Assembly (NCBI GenBank): GCA_964384945.1
Contig: CAYLMK010000003.1
Coordinates: 1-64,000, forward strand
Source of the DNA: S015-6 sp964384945
Lineage (GTDB): Bacteria > Desulfobacterota > DSWW01
Length of the DNA stretch: 64,000 nucleotides
Direction: 5' to 3'
Part shown: positions 1 through 9,777 of the stretch, piece after piece
How the letters are laid out: the number at the start of each line of letters is the position of its first letter
How positions within the stretch are numbered: position 1 is the stretch's first letter
Made by a program: the position numbers and the translations under genes
The notes under the pieces: model-generated
Told to the model about the DNA's origin: nothing
Database searches by the model: none
What the model saw: only the letters and a program-made list of their open reading frames with translations

Positions 1-1261
1 CGTAGCCGCCGTAGACCTGGATGGCCAGTTCGGTCACACGGAATGCGATGTCCGAGCCGTAGGCCTTCAGGATGGGGGTGAGCACTTCGGCGTTCCCCAA
101 CCATTTCTCACGTTCCTCGTCGCTCTCTGTGATCCGCGCCATGTCGAAGCAGTAGGCGCAGTAGTAGGCCAGCGCCCGCAGGCCCTCCGTATGGGACTTC
201 ATCCAGAGAAGCATTCGGCGCACGTCCGGATGCTGGATGATCGGCACGCGCGGGGCCTCCGGGTTCTTGAAGTCCATCAGGGAGGAACCCTGAAGGCGCT
301 CCTTGGCATACGCCAGCGCGTGCAGGTAGGCGATCGAAGCGCTGGCAAGCCCCTGGAGACCCACACCGATCCGAGCCTCGTTCATCATCTGGAACATGAT
401 CTTCATGCCCTGCATCTCTTCGCCGAGAAGCTCGGCGTAGCAATCGCCGTTGTCGCCGAAGTTCATGGCGCAGGTGGCGCTGCCGTGAATTCCCATCTTC
501 TCTTCGATCTTGGCGATCTCGTAGTCGTTCCTGCGGCCCAGGCTCCCGTCTTCGTTGACCAGGTACTTGGGGACGAGGAAGATGGAAATGCCTTTCGTCC
601 CGGCCGGGTGTCCCTCGATCCGCGCCAGTACGGGATGGATAATATTCTCCACCAGATCGTGGTCCCCGGCCGTGATGAATATCTTGCTCCCCTGGATCCG
701 GTAGCTACCGTCCGGCTGCCGGATCGCCTTGGTGGCCAGGTTGCCCACGTCGGAGCCCGCGCCCGGTTCGGTCAGAACCATGGTCCCGCCCCACTGACCG
801 CTGATCATCTTTGCCAGGTACTTGGCCTTCTGCGCCTCGGTCCCATACACCTCCACCAGATGCGCGGCCCCTTCGACCGTCCCCGGATACGTCATGAAAG
901 AGAAATTGTGGCCAAACCACTCGTGCGCGGCCGTCCGGATCGTCAGGGGAACCCCCTGCCCTCCGACCTCGGGGGAGAAAGACATCGCGTTCCAGCCGCC
1001 CTCACAGAAGAGCTTGTAGACGCTGTGAAAACACTTGGGAACGTAGACCTGGCCCTTCTCGAGCCTGCACCCTTCCCGGTCGGACTGCACCAGCGTGGGA
1101 AAGATCTCCTGCACGGCGAGCTTCTGGGCCTCGGCCAGGATCATGTCGAACATGTCCCCGGAGAATTCCCCATAGATCTGGCTTTCGCATAGCCCTCCGA
1201 CACCCAGGACATCGTTGAGAAGAAACCGCTGATCCCTTTCGTCGACGATCAGATTCGCCAT
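1..1261 (-). CDS. acyl-CoA dehydrogenase, DmdC-like (C-terminus beyond window)
   Basis: FAD-dependent acyl-CoA dehydrogenase that would introduce a 2,3-double bond into an acyl-CoA thioester in the cytoplasm. About 420 residues are in the window and the gene runs off the left edge. The protein begins MANLIVDERDQRFLLND, the N-terminal extension typical of the roughly 600-residue DmdC/3-methylmercaptopropionyl-CoA dehydrogenase-like branch. It carries the FAD-site motif TEPGAGSDVGN near residue 160 and, close to the edge, the QVYGGYG loop. The ATG at 1259-1261 follows a strong AGGAGG Shine-Dalgarno (plus-strand 1269-1274). It is divergent from the acyl-CoA ligase at 1641, fitting a shared fatty- or aryl-acid degradation role. 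The exact substrate cannot be read from the sequence. Confidence 0.93.
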   Translation of the reverse strand, partial: MANLIVDERDQRFLLNDVLGVGGLCESQIYGEFSGDMFDMILAEAQKLAVQEIFPTLVQSDREGCRLEKGQVYVPKCFHSVYKLFCEGGWNAMSFSPEVGGQGVPLTIRTAAHEWFGHNFSFMTYPGTVEGAAHLVEVYGTEAQKAKYLAKMISGQWGGTMVLTEPGAGSDVGNLATKAIRQPDGSYRIQGSKIFITAGDHDLVENIIHPVLARIEGHPAGTKGISIFLVPKYLVNEDGSLGRRNDYEIAKIEEKMGIHGSATCAMNFGDNGDCYAELLGEEMQGMKIMFQMMNEARIGVGLQGLASASIAYLHALAYAKERLQGSSLMDFKNPEAPRVPIIQHPDVRRMLLWMKSHTEGLRALAYYCAYCFDMARITESDEEREKWLGNAEVLTPILKAYGSDIAFRVTELAIQVYGGY

Positions 1262-1274
1262 GGTTTTCCCTCCT

Positions 1275-1286
1275 GTAACGAGTTAC
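1275..1286. promoter_or_regulatory. inverted repeat GTAAC-GA-GTTAC upstream of the acyl-CoA dehydrogenase
   Basis: A perfect 5-bp inverted repeat with a 2-bp spacer abuts the Shine-Dalgarno of the leftward acyl-CoA dehydrogenase and is followed by a TTACGTAA palindrome. It could be an operator for a TetR- or MarR-type repressor. No regulator gene adjoins it, so this is only a candidate. The rest of the 379-bp divergent spacer (1262-1640) holds no gene. Confidence 0.3.
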
Positions 1287-1540
1287 GTAAGCGCGTTCGT
1301 TTTTCTCCAACCTTGTCGATCGAGGCCAAAAAGGAAGATGTTCCGATCCGGCGGGCGGAGCCGTGCGGGCGCAAAAAGGTTCCGGCTAAAGATCGGCGGG
1401 ATTGCCTTCGGGTTGAGCAAGGCGGAAACGTCCATCTTCGAACTGTACATGGTCGTACTATGTCCTTCTTTATCCATTACCAGGCAACGGCCCTCTTGTC
1501 AAGAAACGCGGCCCTCCGGTCTCCTCCTGTCGGGTCTCCC

Positions 1541-1570
1541 TTGACCTGTCCGTGTCCCCTCCCCTATTCT
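1541..1570 (+). promoter_or_regulatory. candidate sigma-70 promoter for the acyl-CoA ligase
   Basis: TTGACC (1541-1546), an 18-bp spacer and TATTCT (1565-1570) lie about 70 bp before the GTG start at 1641. The match to the -35/-10 consensus is good in a GC-rich background, but it rests on inspection only. Confidence 0.45.
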
Positions 1571-1640
1571 GGTTTGCGGCGATGAGCCTTCGCCAGACGC
1601 CGAACGCGAACGTTTCCAGGCCCGAACCGGGAGGCAACCC

Positions 1641-3308
<1,668 letters not shown>

Positions 3309-3550
3309 TCCCGATCGCGGATTCGTTCCGACATTGCACGTTCCGGCGGCTTCCGTCATTCCCGACTCCTGCGAACCTGCCCGACTTTCTTGTGCTCCGG
3401 CGCAAAGTCTCCGGCATTCCCCCGACGATTGCGGCTCCGCATTTTCTCTTGCGAACCAGCCCACGGCTGTATTACGATCCAGAATGCCGGCTACCGGCCG
3501 GCCAGGCTTCGGCTCCTCACAATCTTGGAACACCAGCAAGGGGCAAGATC

Positions 3551-6169
3551 ATGAGAACGGATCTCCGACGCATTCTTTCTCTTTCGGTCCTTCTGCTCGG
3601 ATTGGGCCTCGTCTCCCTTTTGTCTGCCTGCGGCGACGATGACGAGACCCTTGCCGAAACGGGCGACGGCGAGGCCGAACCCCTGACGGCCGTGCTCCAG
3701 GTAAACGGCATCCAGGTGCTGGACCTGAGGGACGTCCGGCCGTCGGACCCGCCGACGGAGATACCGGTGCGACTGAGGTCGGAGAATACGGTCGTGCTTC
3801 GAATCAACTGCGAAGAGGCCCGGATGGGGGAGCCGCAGAACCCCTATCCCTGCTGGGGTGCCCTGCGGTGCCCCTGGACGAGCGCAAGTTCGGAGGAACA
3901 CACCTATCCATTCACCTTCCCCGTCGGAGCCCGTCCGGATTCTCTCTTCATGGGAAGGCTGGTCGTCATGCCGAACGGAGGTTTCCTCTGCTTCGAGATC
4001 GATTATGAAACAGGCCCGACAGGACCGGTCTTCTCGGGCCCGCAACAGGTCCCCTTCCTTTGCCGGACCGAAGAGGCGGGGTTGGGCCAGCCCCTCGCGG
4101 ACAACGGCGATGGGAACGGCGGGGCGGGCATCCCGGTTTACGGCGAAGACGATTCGGGCAACAAGACCGACGAGGTCGTCGGGTACAGCAGGGATTGCAG
4201 CATGATCACCCGTGTGGACTACTTCTACAAATCAACGGCCGACGAGCGATTTCACCGGCTTGATATCACCCAGGCCCTGCCGGTGGATCTTGCGCAGACC
4301 ACCACGTCGGACGGCCTCACCGTAGACTACATCGTGCGCCTGGAACGGGGCACCATCAACCGCTTCATCTATGGCCTCGCCATGCTCGCGTCCCCGTCCG
4401 AGCTGGCTGGAAACTCCTGGGACCTGACGGCGTGGAACGGAAAACTGGTCTACCGGTTCCAGGGCGGGGTGGGCATCGGCCACGAGCAAGGGAGCGGCTG
4501 GGCGATCAACATGGTCACGGAGGGCAAGGACCTGGATGACGGCGGCCCCCTTTACGATGATGTGCTCGCCCTCGGCTATGCCGTGGCCTTCTCGACCGGC
4601 ACGGTCACCGATACGCATTACAACCTCCTGCTCTCCGAGGAGACCATGATGATGGTCAAGGATCACTTCATCGAAAGGTACGGGGCGCCTGAATACACCG
4701 TGGGCATCGGAGGCTCCGGCGGCTCGATCCAGCAGTACTTCATCGGCCAGAGCCAGTTTCTCCCGTCGCTTCGCCACCACGACCCCTACCTGCTCGACGC
4801 CGGCATCCCCCAATACTCCTACTCGGACATGATCACCCAGTCCATTTACGTGGGAGACTGCAGTCTCCTGGAATACTACTTCGACGTGGTCGCCCCGAGG
4901 CAGGGGGACACCACCTTCGGCGGGATGCGCGTCCTTGAAATCGACCTGGGCGCCCTGGGCACTCTGCGGCTTCCCATGGGCCTGCTCTCGCCCTCCGGAT
5001 GGCTGGGCTCGGTTCTGCCCAGAACGTGGATTGAGGGGATGAGTGCGAGCGACACGGCCGAGCACCCGGTCTGGAGCAACCTGGGGGACTTCCGTGGAAG
5101 CACCGAGTGCATGAACGGATGGCTCGGGCTCACTCCCTTGGTCATGAATCCTTTGTGGACCACCGTGGATTACAGCCACCTCCCCCCGGACGTGGCGGCC
5201 GAGTTCGACGCGGTCAAGTGGACCCACTGGAACGACCTCGCAAATATTTACGGCACGGATGAAAACGGATACGCTCCCGATACGTGGGACAACGTGGGCG
5301 TTCAGTACGGGCTGCAGGCCTTGAAGGACGGAAACATCACGATCGAACAGTTCCTTGATATCAATGCGAAGATCGGCGGGTGGAACGACCTGGACAAGAT
5401 GGTCCCGGAAAGCGTCCTCTTCGGAGGGGATCTGGACCTGGAATCGATCCGCGGCATTCTGGAACTGCTCTTCGACTTCGATCCCTGGAGCATACGCAAT
5501 GCGAATCTTCAAGAGAACGCGAACGGGGTCGCCCCCCGCAGGCAGGCGGACATCGGCGCCGTGCACCGCGCCTACACGTCCGGTCACGTCTTCGTAGGAA
5601 AGATCGACATTCCACTCATTGACGCCCGCCACTACCTGGATCCGGTCCTGGACATGCATCACTCGCAGCAGTCCTTTGCAACCCGGCAGAGGATGATCGA
5701 CGGGCAGGGGCATGCCGACAACCAGCTCATCTGGTTCGCCGAACGCCCCTATGACAACACGGTCATGGCGTTCGAGCTTCTCGACGAATGGCTGACAAAC
5801 ATCCGCAACAATCCGGGGCGCACCGTCGCCGAGAACAAGCCCCCGGCCGCGGTCGATAAGTGCTTCGATGCGGAAGGGAATCTCATCGCAGAGGGCCCCG
5901 GCGTCTGGGACGGAATCCTGAACGACGAGCCGGCAGGCGCCTGCACGCAGGCCTTTCCTCCTTACTCGACTTCCCGAATCGTGGCCGGCGGCAACATCAA
6001 GGGAGATGTCTTCAAGTGCCATCTCCAGAGTGTGGACGAGGCGATTGCCGCCGGCGTGTATGAGGGAGTGTCTTTGCGCGAAACCGACATCACCCGCCTG
6101 AAGGAGATCTTTCCGGACGGGGTCTGTGACTACACGAAGGGAGACGCGGCCAGGCCGGCAGGCTGGTAG
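3551..6169 (+). CDS. large exported lipoprotein, DUF6351-like, probable esterase/hydrolase fold
   Basis: An 872-residue protein with a lipoprotein signal: MRTDLRRILSLSVLLLG, then SLLSAC with the lipobox cysteine near residue 27, and an acidic tail typical of surface lipoproteins. Position 160-400 contains cysteine-rich and Asp/Gly-rich segments. Near residue 390 there is GIGGSGGSIQQ, which looks like the nucleophile elbow (G-x-S-G-G) of alpha/beta-hydrolases and tannases. Repeated aromatic/His segments (ARHYLDP, DMHHSQQSF, DGQGHADNQ) could supply the rest of a catalytic site. From memory this is DUF6351, an uncharacterised family. The ATG at 3551 was chosen because it starts the signal peptide and follows AAGGGG. 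Hydrolase activity is inferred. The neighbouring acyl-CoA ligase could act on a released acid. Confidence 0.7.
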   Translation: MRTDLRRILSLSVLLLGLGLVSLLSACGDDDETLAETGDGEAEPLTAVLQVNGIQVLDLRDVRPSDPPTEIPVRLRSENTVVLRINCEEARMGEPQNPYPCWGALRCPWTSASSEEHTYPFTFPVGARPDSLFMGRLVVMPNGGFLCFEIDYETGPTGPVFSGPQQVPFLCRTEEAGLGQPLADNGDGNGGAGIPVYGEDDSGNKTDEVVGYSRDCSMITRVDYFYKSTADERFHRLDITQALPVDLAQTTTSDGLTVDYIVRLERGTINRFIYGLAMLASPSELAGNSWDLTAWNGKLVYRFQGGVGIGHEQGSGWAINMVTEGKDLDDGGPLYDDVLALGYAVAFSTGTVTDTHYNLLLSEETMMMVKDHFIERYGAPEYTVGIGGSGGSIQQYFIGQSQFLPSLRHHDPYLLDAGIPQYSYSDMITQSIYVGDCSLLEYYFDVVAPRQGDTTFGGMRVLEIDLGALGTLRLPMGLLSPSGWLGSVLPRTWIEGMSASDTAEHPVWSNLGDFRGSTECMNGWLGLTPLVMNPLWTTVDYSHLPPDVAAEFDAVKWTHWNDLANIYGTDENGYAPDTWDNVGVQYGLQALKDGNITIEQFLDINAKIGGWNDLDKMVPESVLFGGDLDLESIRGILELLFDFDPWSIRNANLQENANGVAPRRQADIGAVHRAYTSGHVFVGKIDIPLIDARHYLDPVLDMHHSQQSFATRQRMIDGQGHADNQLIWFAERPYDNTVMAFELLDEWLTNIRNNPGRTVAENKPPAAVDKCFDAEGNLIAEGPGVWDGILNDEPAGACTQAFPPYSTSRIVAGGNIKGDVFKCHLQSVDEAIAAGVYEGVSLRETDITRLKEIFPDGVCDYTKGDAARPAGW

Positions 6170-6317
6170 CGGCCGTGTCTGTCGGCCGCCTCGCAGGGCG
6201 CCCGGACGCAGCGAGCTTCTTGCACAACCTGACCGCGCCTTGAGAACGGCATCGGCGGGAGGGTGCAGGCCCGGCACCTCCCTCCGGTTCGCCAACCCCT
6301 CGCCCCGGGCAAGCCGC

Positions 6318-6772
6318 GTGAGGAACAAGCGGTCTGTCCGGCTCGCGCTATTCATCGCCTTCCTGCTGCTCCCCGCGCTCTCGCTCTTCAGGGGCCGCTC
6401 CCAGGGGCTCTATGCGCTGGTCGACACATCGAAAGGAAGAATCATCCCCCGGCTCCCCCACGAGAAGGCTCCCGTGAGGAGCGCGAATTTCGTGGCCCTC
6501 GCCCGGGGAAGCGCACAAACCAGAACCCGGGAGCAGGCACGGGAACTCGCCGAACGGATCCTGGCGAGGGCCCGCCGCGGAGAGGACTTTGCCGAACTGG
6601 CCCCAACCTACTCGGACAGCCCGTCCGCCCGGGAGGGGGGATGGATCGGGCAGATCGCCAGGGGCATGACCGTCCCCGCCCTTGACCATGCCGCCTTTCC
6701 CCTGGAAATCGACGAAGTCTCGAACGTAACGTCTACACCGGGGGGGTTCAGATTCTCAAACGCATCCGGTAA
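6318..6772 (+). pseudogene. broken peptidyl-prolyl isomerase (cyclophilin start fused to parvulin domain)
   Basis: From the GTG at 6318 the frame gives a signal anchor (RLALFIAFLLLPALSLF), then the opening of a cyclophilin domain (ALVDTSKGR...EKAPVRSANFVALARG). It then jumps without the rest of that domain into a parvulin/PpiC domain (ERILARARRGEDFAELA, EGGWIGQIARG). A run of seven G at 6740-6746 shifts the frame: with one more G the protein would end ...TPGGVQILKRIR-stop at 6772, the normal parvulin C-terminus. Roughly 100-150 cyclophilin residues therefore appear deleted, and the tail is frameshifted. The ancestral protein would have been an envelope folding catalyst with tandem PPIase domains, a fusion seen in related bacteria. 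A homopolymer sequencing error could explain the frameshift but not the internal deletion. Confidence 0.75.
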
Positions 6773-6885
6773 GCAAGCGGCCGTGCTGCGCATGGGGATG
6801 ACCCCCCAGAGGCGGTCACGGTCGCGAGAGAGACGTACCCGAGGCTCACGAAAAGCGTCTCTGTTTCGAGGAGACCCCGGGGGCC

Positions 6886-6915
6886 GATGCCCGCGTTCGA
6901 TCGAGCGCGGGCATC
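6886..6915. repeat. 30-bp near-perfect palindrome, REP-like
   Basis: GATGCCCGCG and CGCGGGCATC form perfect 10-bp arms around TTCGATCGAG, itself nearly palindromic. It lies between the PPIase relic and the end of the selenoprotein gene. There is no T-run on either side, so it is not a standard terminator. The flanks GGGGGCC... and ...GGCTGCCCCTAC resemble dispersed REP/MITE ends, but copy number cannot be judged here. Confidence 0.5.
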
Positions 6916-6925
6916 GTGGCTGCCC

Positions 6926-7678
6926 CTACATGAACCCCAGCTTTATCGCCAGGTTGAAGCCGAACTTCTCTATCGGCGACAGTCTCCAGTAGTCTCCCGC
7001 CTCCGGGAGCTTCTCGAGTTCGGCGATGAAGCCGGCCATGTATTCGCTCATGTGCGAGACATAGTCCGGCCTGCCCCGGTTCGTAAAGAAGGGTCCTGAA
7101 AAGAGCTGCATCAGAGAATGCAAGGAGATGAGCCCGCCCTTCTTCTTTTCCTGGTAGCCTTCCCACCTGCGGAGATGTTCTTCCGACCGGAAGAAGTTCA
7201 TGGTGCTTCAGGAGTAAGGGATGTTGAGCATCCATCTCCCGAACGGGACGGCCACGTAGCCGATGATTCCTTCCGGCTCTTGAGACTCGATCTTGCCGTC
7301 CTTCACCTTCACCCGGATGGCCTCACCGCAATCGAGGCAAACCGAGTCGATCTGCACCGTCTTGCCGGGAAAGAGCCAGCAGACCGCCAGCGATTCGAAC
7401 GCTCACTGGCCGAACCATTTCTGCTCCCCGTCGATGGTCAGGCGATAGGGGGTAGGCAGGTTGTTGAAGGGTGCAAAGGAGACGATCGTGTCGCCCTTCG
7501 GATAGAGCCAGCCCGCAAAGCCCCGGATCGAGAAGAGCTTGTGCAGTGCCGCCCGGCCTTCCCGGGTCGAGACGCCCAGCTTGGCTGCGATCTCCGTATA
7601 ATGCGGCGCCTGCCCGGTTTCGACCATTCGGTCCCGGATGATACTGTACGTCCTGTCCATCCATGTCGGTTCCGCCAT
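6926..7678 (-). CDS. MerB-like organometal (alkylmercury) lyase, probable selenoprotein with two Sec
   Basis: A 250-residue protein if UGA at 7403-7405 and UGA at 7208-7210 are read as selenocysteine; the true stop is TAG at 6926-6928. The N-terminal ~80 residues look like a winged-helix domain. Then comes FGQ-U-AFESLA and FPGKTVQIDSVCLDCGEA, which aligns with MerB WCALDTL...GRTARVSSHC, placing Sec on catalytic Cys96 and Glu on Asp99. Further on, PYS-U-STMNFF aligns with MerB SFCCHVHFF, placing the second Sec on catalytic Cys159. MerB breaks carbon-metal bonds by protonolysis using these thiols. AGGAGG precedes the ATG at 7678. Stem-loops follow both UGAs. It resembles the selenium-linked MerB-like lyases named SaoL. 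Without recoding it would be a doubly interrupted pseudogene, which I consider much less likely. The true substrate (Hg, As or another organometal) is unknown. Confidence 0.85.
7178..7195 (-). promoter_or_regulatory. bacterial SECIS-like stem-loop after the second UGA
   Basis: In the mRNA, UUCUUCC-GGUC-GGAAGAA is a perfect 7-bp stem with loop GGUC, beginning 12 nt after the UGA at 7208-7210 and placing the loop 19 nt downstream. A short hairpin with an apical GGU 16-37 nt after UGA is the established SelB-binding signal; E. coli fdhF also shows GGUC. It lies inside the coding sequence, as bacterial SECIS elements do. Confidence 0.8.
7375..7391 (-). promoter_or_regulatory. bacterial SECIS-like stem-loop after the first UGA
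   Basis: In the mRNA, GCUGGC-GGUCU-GCUGGC folds into six pairs (two of them G-U wobbles) with a GGUCU loop. The loop starts 17 nt after the UGA at 7403-7405. The stem is weaker than the one after the second UGA, but the loop identity and distance are right. Confidence 0.65.
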
Positions 7679-7733
7679 ACGATTGCCCTCCTCTCAAGAG
7701 ATTCGCAGAGACTCCCCTGTCGGCGATGGCCAA

Positions 7734-7739
7734 ATTATA
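7734..7739 (-). promoter_or_regulatory. candidate -10 box (TATAAT) for the selenoprotein gene
   Basis: A consensus TATAAT reads leftward 55 bp before the ATG at 7678. No convincing -35 sits 16-18 bp further upstream, so an activator may be needed or the match may be chance. The rest of the spacer to 7975 (about 230 bp) holds no recognisable gene. Confidence 0.35.
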
Positions 7740-7974
7740 CCCGATTGCCCCGCCGGGAATCGAGAAAAATGAACTTCTTTCTCTGCTCTCATTCCTTGTG
7801 GCGCCTAGCCCGTCTCTCCCCCTTGCGATATTGTTGCCCGCGAAACGCCTTCCGCCTCGAAACGTCCTTGGTCGGTATCCGGAGCACTTCCATGCTTCCT
7901 GTCTTTCTCAGGCATTGGGCATCCGCCAGAAGGGATGAGGGAGGGACGAGAAGTCGCCTCGTCGCGCCTGGGAG

Positions 7975-9699
7975 TCAAGGCCTTGCGCCTTCGGGGACCA
8001 GGAAGTCCAGGTCGGCGCCCAGGTGGGCGGGCAGCACGCTTCTTGCGTAGAGGTTGCCCCAGCCGCGGACAGGCCTTGCGCCGGGAGTGAGGCTTGCCCT
8101 GCGCCGGTCGAGTTCCGATGGCTCAACGCACAGGTCAATGCGGCGCGCCTCCACGTCGAGTTCGATGGGGTCACCGTCACGCACCAGGGCCAGGGGACCC
8201 CCCGCCGCGGCCTCCGGAGAACAGTGAAGAACAACCGTGCCGAAGCCCGTACCGCTCATCCTTCCATCAGTCACCCGGACCATGTCCCGAACCCCTGCTG
8301 CCGCCAGTCGCCGCGGGATCGCCAGGCTCCCGGCCTCCGGCATGCCGGCCGCAACAGGCCCGGCATTCCGCAAGACCAGTACCGACTCCGGGCAAACGGG
8401 CAGAGAGGGATCATCGATTCGCGTTGCCAGGTCCTCGGGCGAGTCGAACACAACGGCCGGACCTCTGTGCCGGAGCAGGGAGCGCGTGGCGGCGGCCACC
8501 TTGATGATTGCTCCGTCCGGAGCCAGGGACCCGGACAGGGCCGCCAGCGCACCGGGCGGGGCCAGCGGCCGGCCCAGCGTGCGAACCGCAGACTGCCACT
8601 CGCCCGAAAGCGGGGCGCCCGCCAGCATGTCCCCCACCGTCCGGCCGGAAACCCCTTTGCAGGAAAGGTCAAGCAACGGTTCCAGGGCCTTGAGAAGGGC
8701 GGGAACGCCTCCGGCCCGGTGCAGGTCCTCCATGTAGCCTGAGCCGGCCGGCTTGCAGTCGACCAGGACCGGCACCCGCGACGAGGCCTCGTGAAAATCG
8801 TTCAGGGTCAGCCGGATTCCGGCGCGTCCGGCAAGGGCGGTGAGGTGAATGACCGCGTTCGTGGACCCGCTGACCGCCGCCAGAACCTTCAGTGCATTGA
8901 AAAAGGCCTCGCGGGTCAGGATGCTCGAAGGCCGCAGGCCCTCCCGGGCCAGGCCGACGGCCCGCCGGCCGGAAGCTACCGCGCTGCGAAGGCGGTCCCC
9001 GGACCCTGAGGGCGGCGTGGCCCCGCCGGGCAGCATCATCCCGAGCGCCTCGGTCACGCAGGCCATGGTGGAGGCGGTCCCCATGACCATGCAGGTGCCG
9101 CCCGTGGGACAGAGGGCCTGCTCGATCTCCTCGATCTCCTGCTCATGAATCTCGCCGGCCCTGTATCGGGCCCACAGACGCCTGCAGTCGGTGCAGGCCC
9201 CCAGCCGCTCGCCCCGCCAGCTTCCGGTCATCATGGGGCCCGTCACCACCGAAATGGCCGGCACATCCGCTGAAACGGCCGCCATCAACTGTGCGGGCAC
9301 GGTCTTGTCGCATCCCCCCAGGAGCACCACCGCATCCATGGGCTGGGCCCGGATCATCTCTTCGGTGACCATGGCCAAGAGGTTGCGGTAGAGCATGGTG
9401 GTGGGGCTGACGAGGATCTCGTTCAGGGAAAGGGCGGGAAACGCAAGAGGCAGGCCGCCGGCCTCCAGCACTCCCCGCTTCACCGCCTCGACGAGTTCCG
9501 GCATATGCCGGTGGCACGGGTTGTAGTCGGACGAAGTATCGGCGATCCCGATGATCGGCCGCCCGAGGTCTTCCGCATCGTAGCCCGCAGAGGCCAGGAA
9601 GGCCCGGCGCATGAATTTGCTGAACTCGCGGTCCCCGTAGGAGGTCAGGTTTCCGTAAATGCCCTCGAACCGCTTTTCTCTTTCCAAGTGAGCCCCCAC
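7975..9699 (-). CDS. IlvD/Edd-family sugar-acid dehydratase (pentonate dehydratase type)
   Basis: A 574-residue Fe-S dehydratase expected to remove water from an aldonic acid such as L-arabinonate, D-xylonate or a hexonate, giving a 2-keto-3-deoxy acid. Cysteines at 62 (PCHRH), 130 (GGCDKT) and 203 (GGTCMVMG) match, with a three-residue offset, the [2Fe-2S] ligands Cys59/127/200 I recall for L-arabinonate dehydratase. Ser482 in RMSGTGFG corresponds to its catalytic serine. The segment CSPEAAAGGPLALV is typical of pentonate dehydratases rather than of IlvD proper. It is last in the leftward GH13-GH4-GH3 operon, so it probably processes an oxidised released sugar. The start is uncertain: a GTG at 9699 without a clear Shine-Dalgarno. 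Confidence 0.88.
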   Translation of the reverse strand: MGAHLEREKRFEGIYGNLTSYGDREFSKFMRRAFLASAGYDAEDLGRPIIGIADTSSDYNPCHRHMPELVEAVKRGVLEAGGLPLAFPALSLNEILVSPTTMLYRNLLAMVTEEMIRAQPMDAVVLLGGCDKTVPAQLMAAVSADVPAISVVTGPMMTGSWRGERLGACTDCRRLWARYRAGEIHEQEIEEIEQALCPTGGTCMVMGTASTMACVTEALGMMLPGGATPPSGSGDRLRSAVASGRRAVGLAREGLRPSSILTREAFFNALKVLAAVSGSTNAVIHLTALAGRAGIRLTLNDFHEASSRVPVLVDCKPAGSGYMEDLHRAGGVPALLKALEPLLDLSCKGVSGRTVGDMLAGAPLSGEWQSAVRTLGRPLAPPGALAALSGSLAPDGAIIKVAAATRSLLRHRGPAVVFDSPEDLATRIDDPSLPVCPESVLVLRNAGPVAAGMPEAGSLAIPRRLAAAGVRDMVRVTDGRMSGTGFGTVVLHCSPEAAAGGPLALVRDGDPIELDVEARRIDLCVEPSELDRRRASLTPGARPVRGWGNLYARSVLPAHLGADLDFLVPEGARP

Positions 9700-9777
9700 T
9701 TGATCGAAGGTTTCGGGATCCGACGCGAGGCGCGCGGTTCACCGATGCAAGCACGCGTCGCAGCCTCGTTTCACGGC

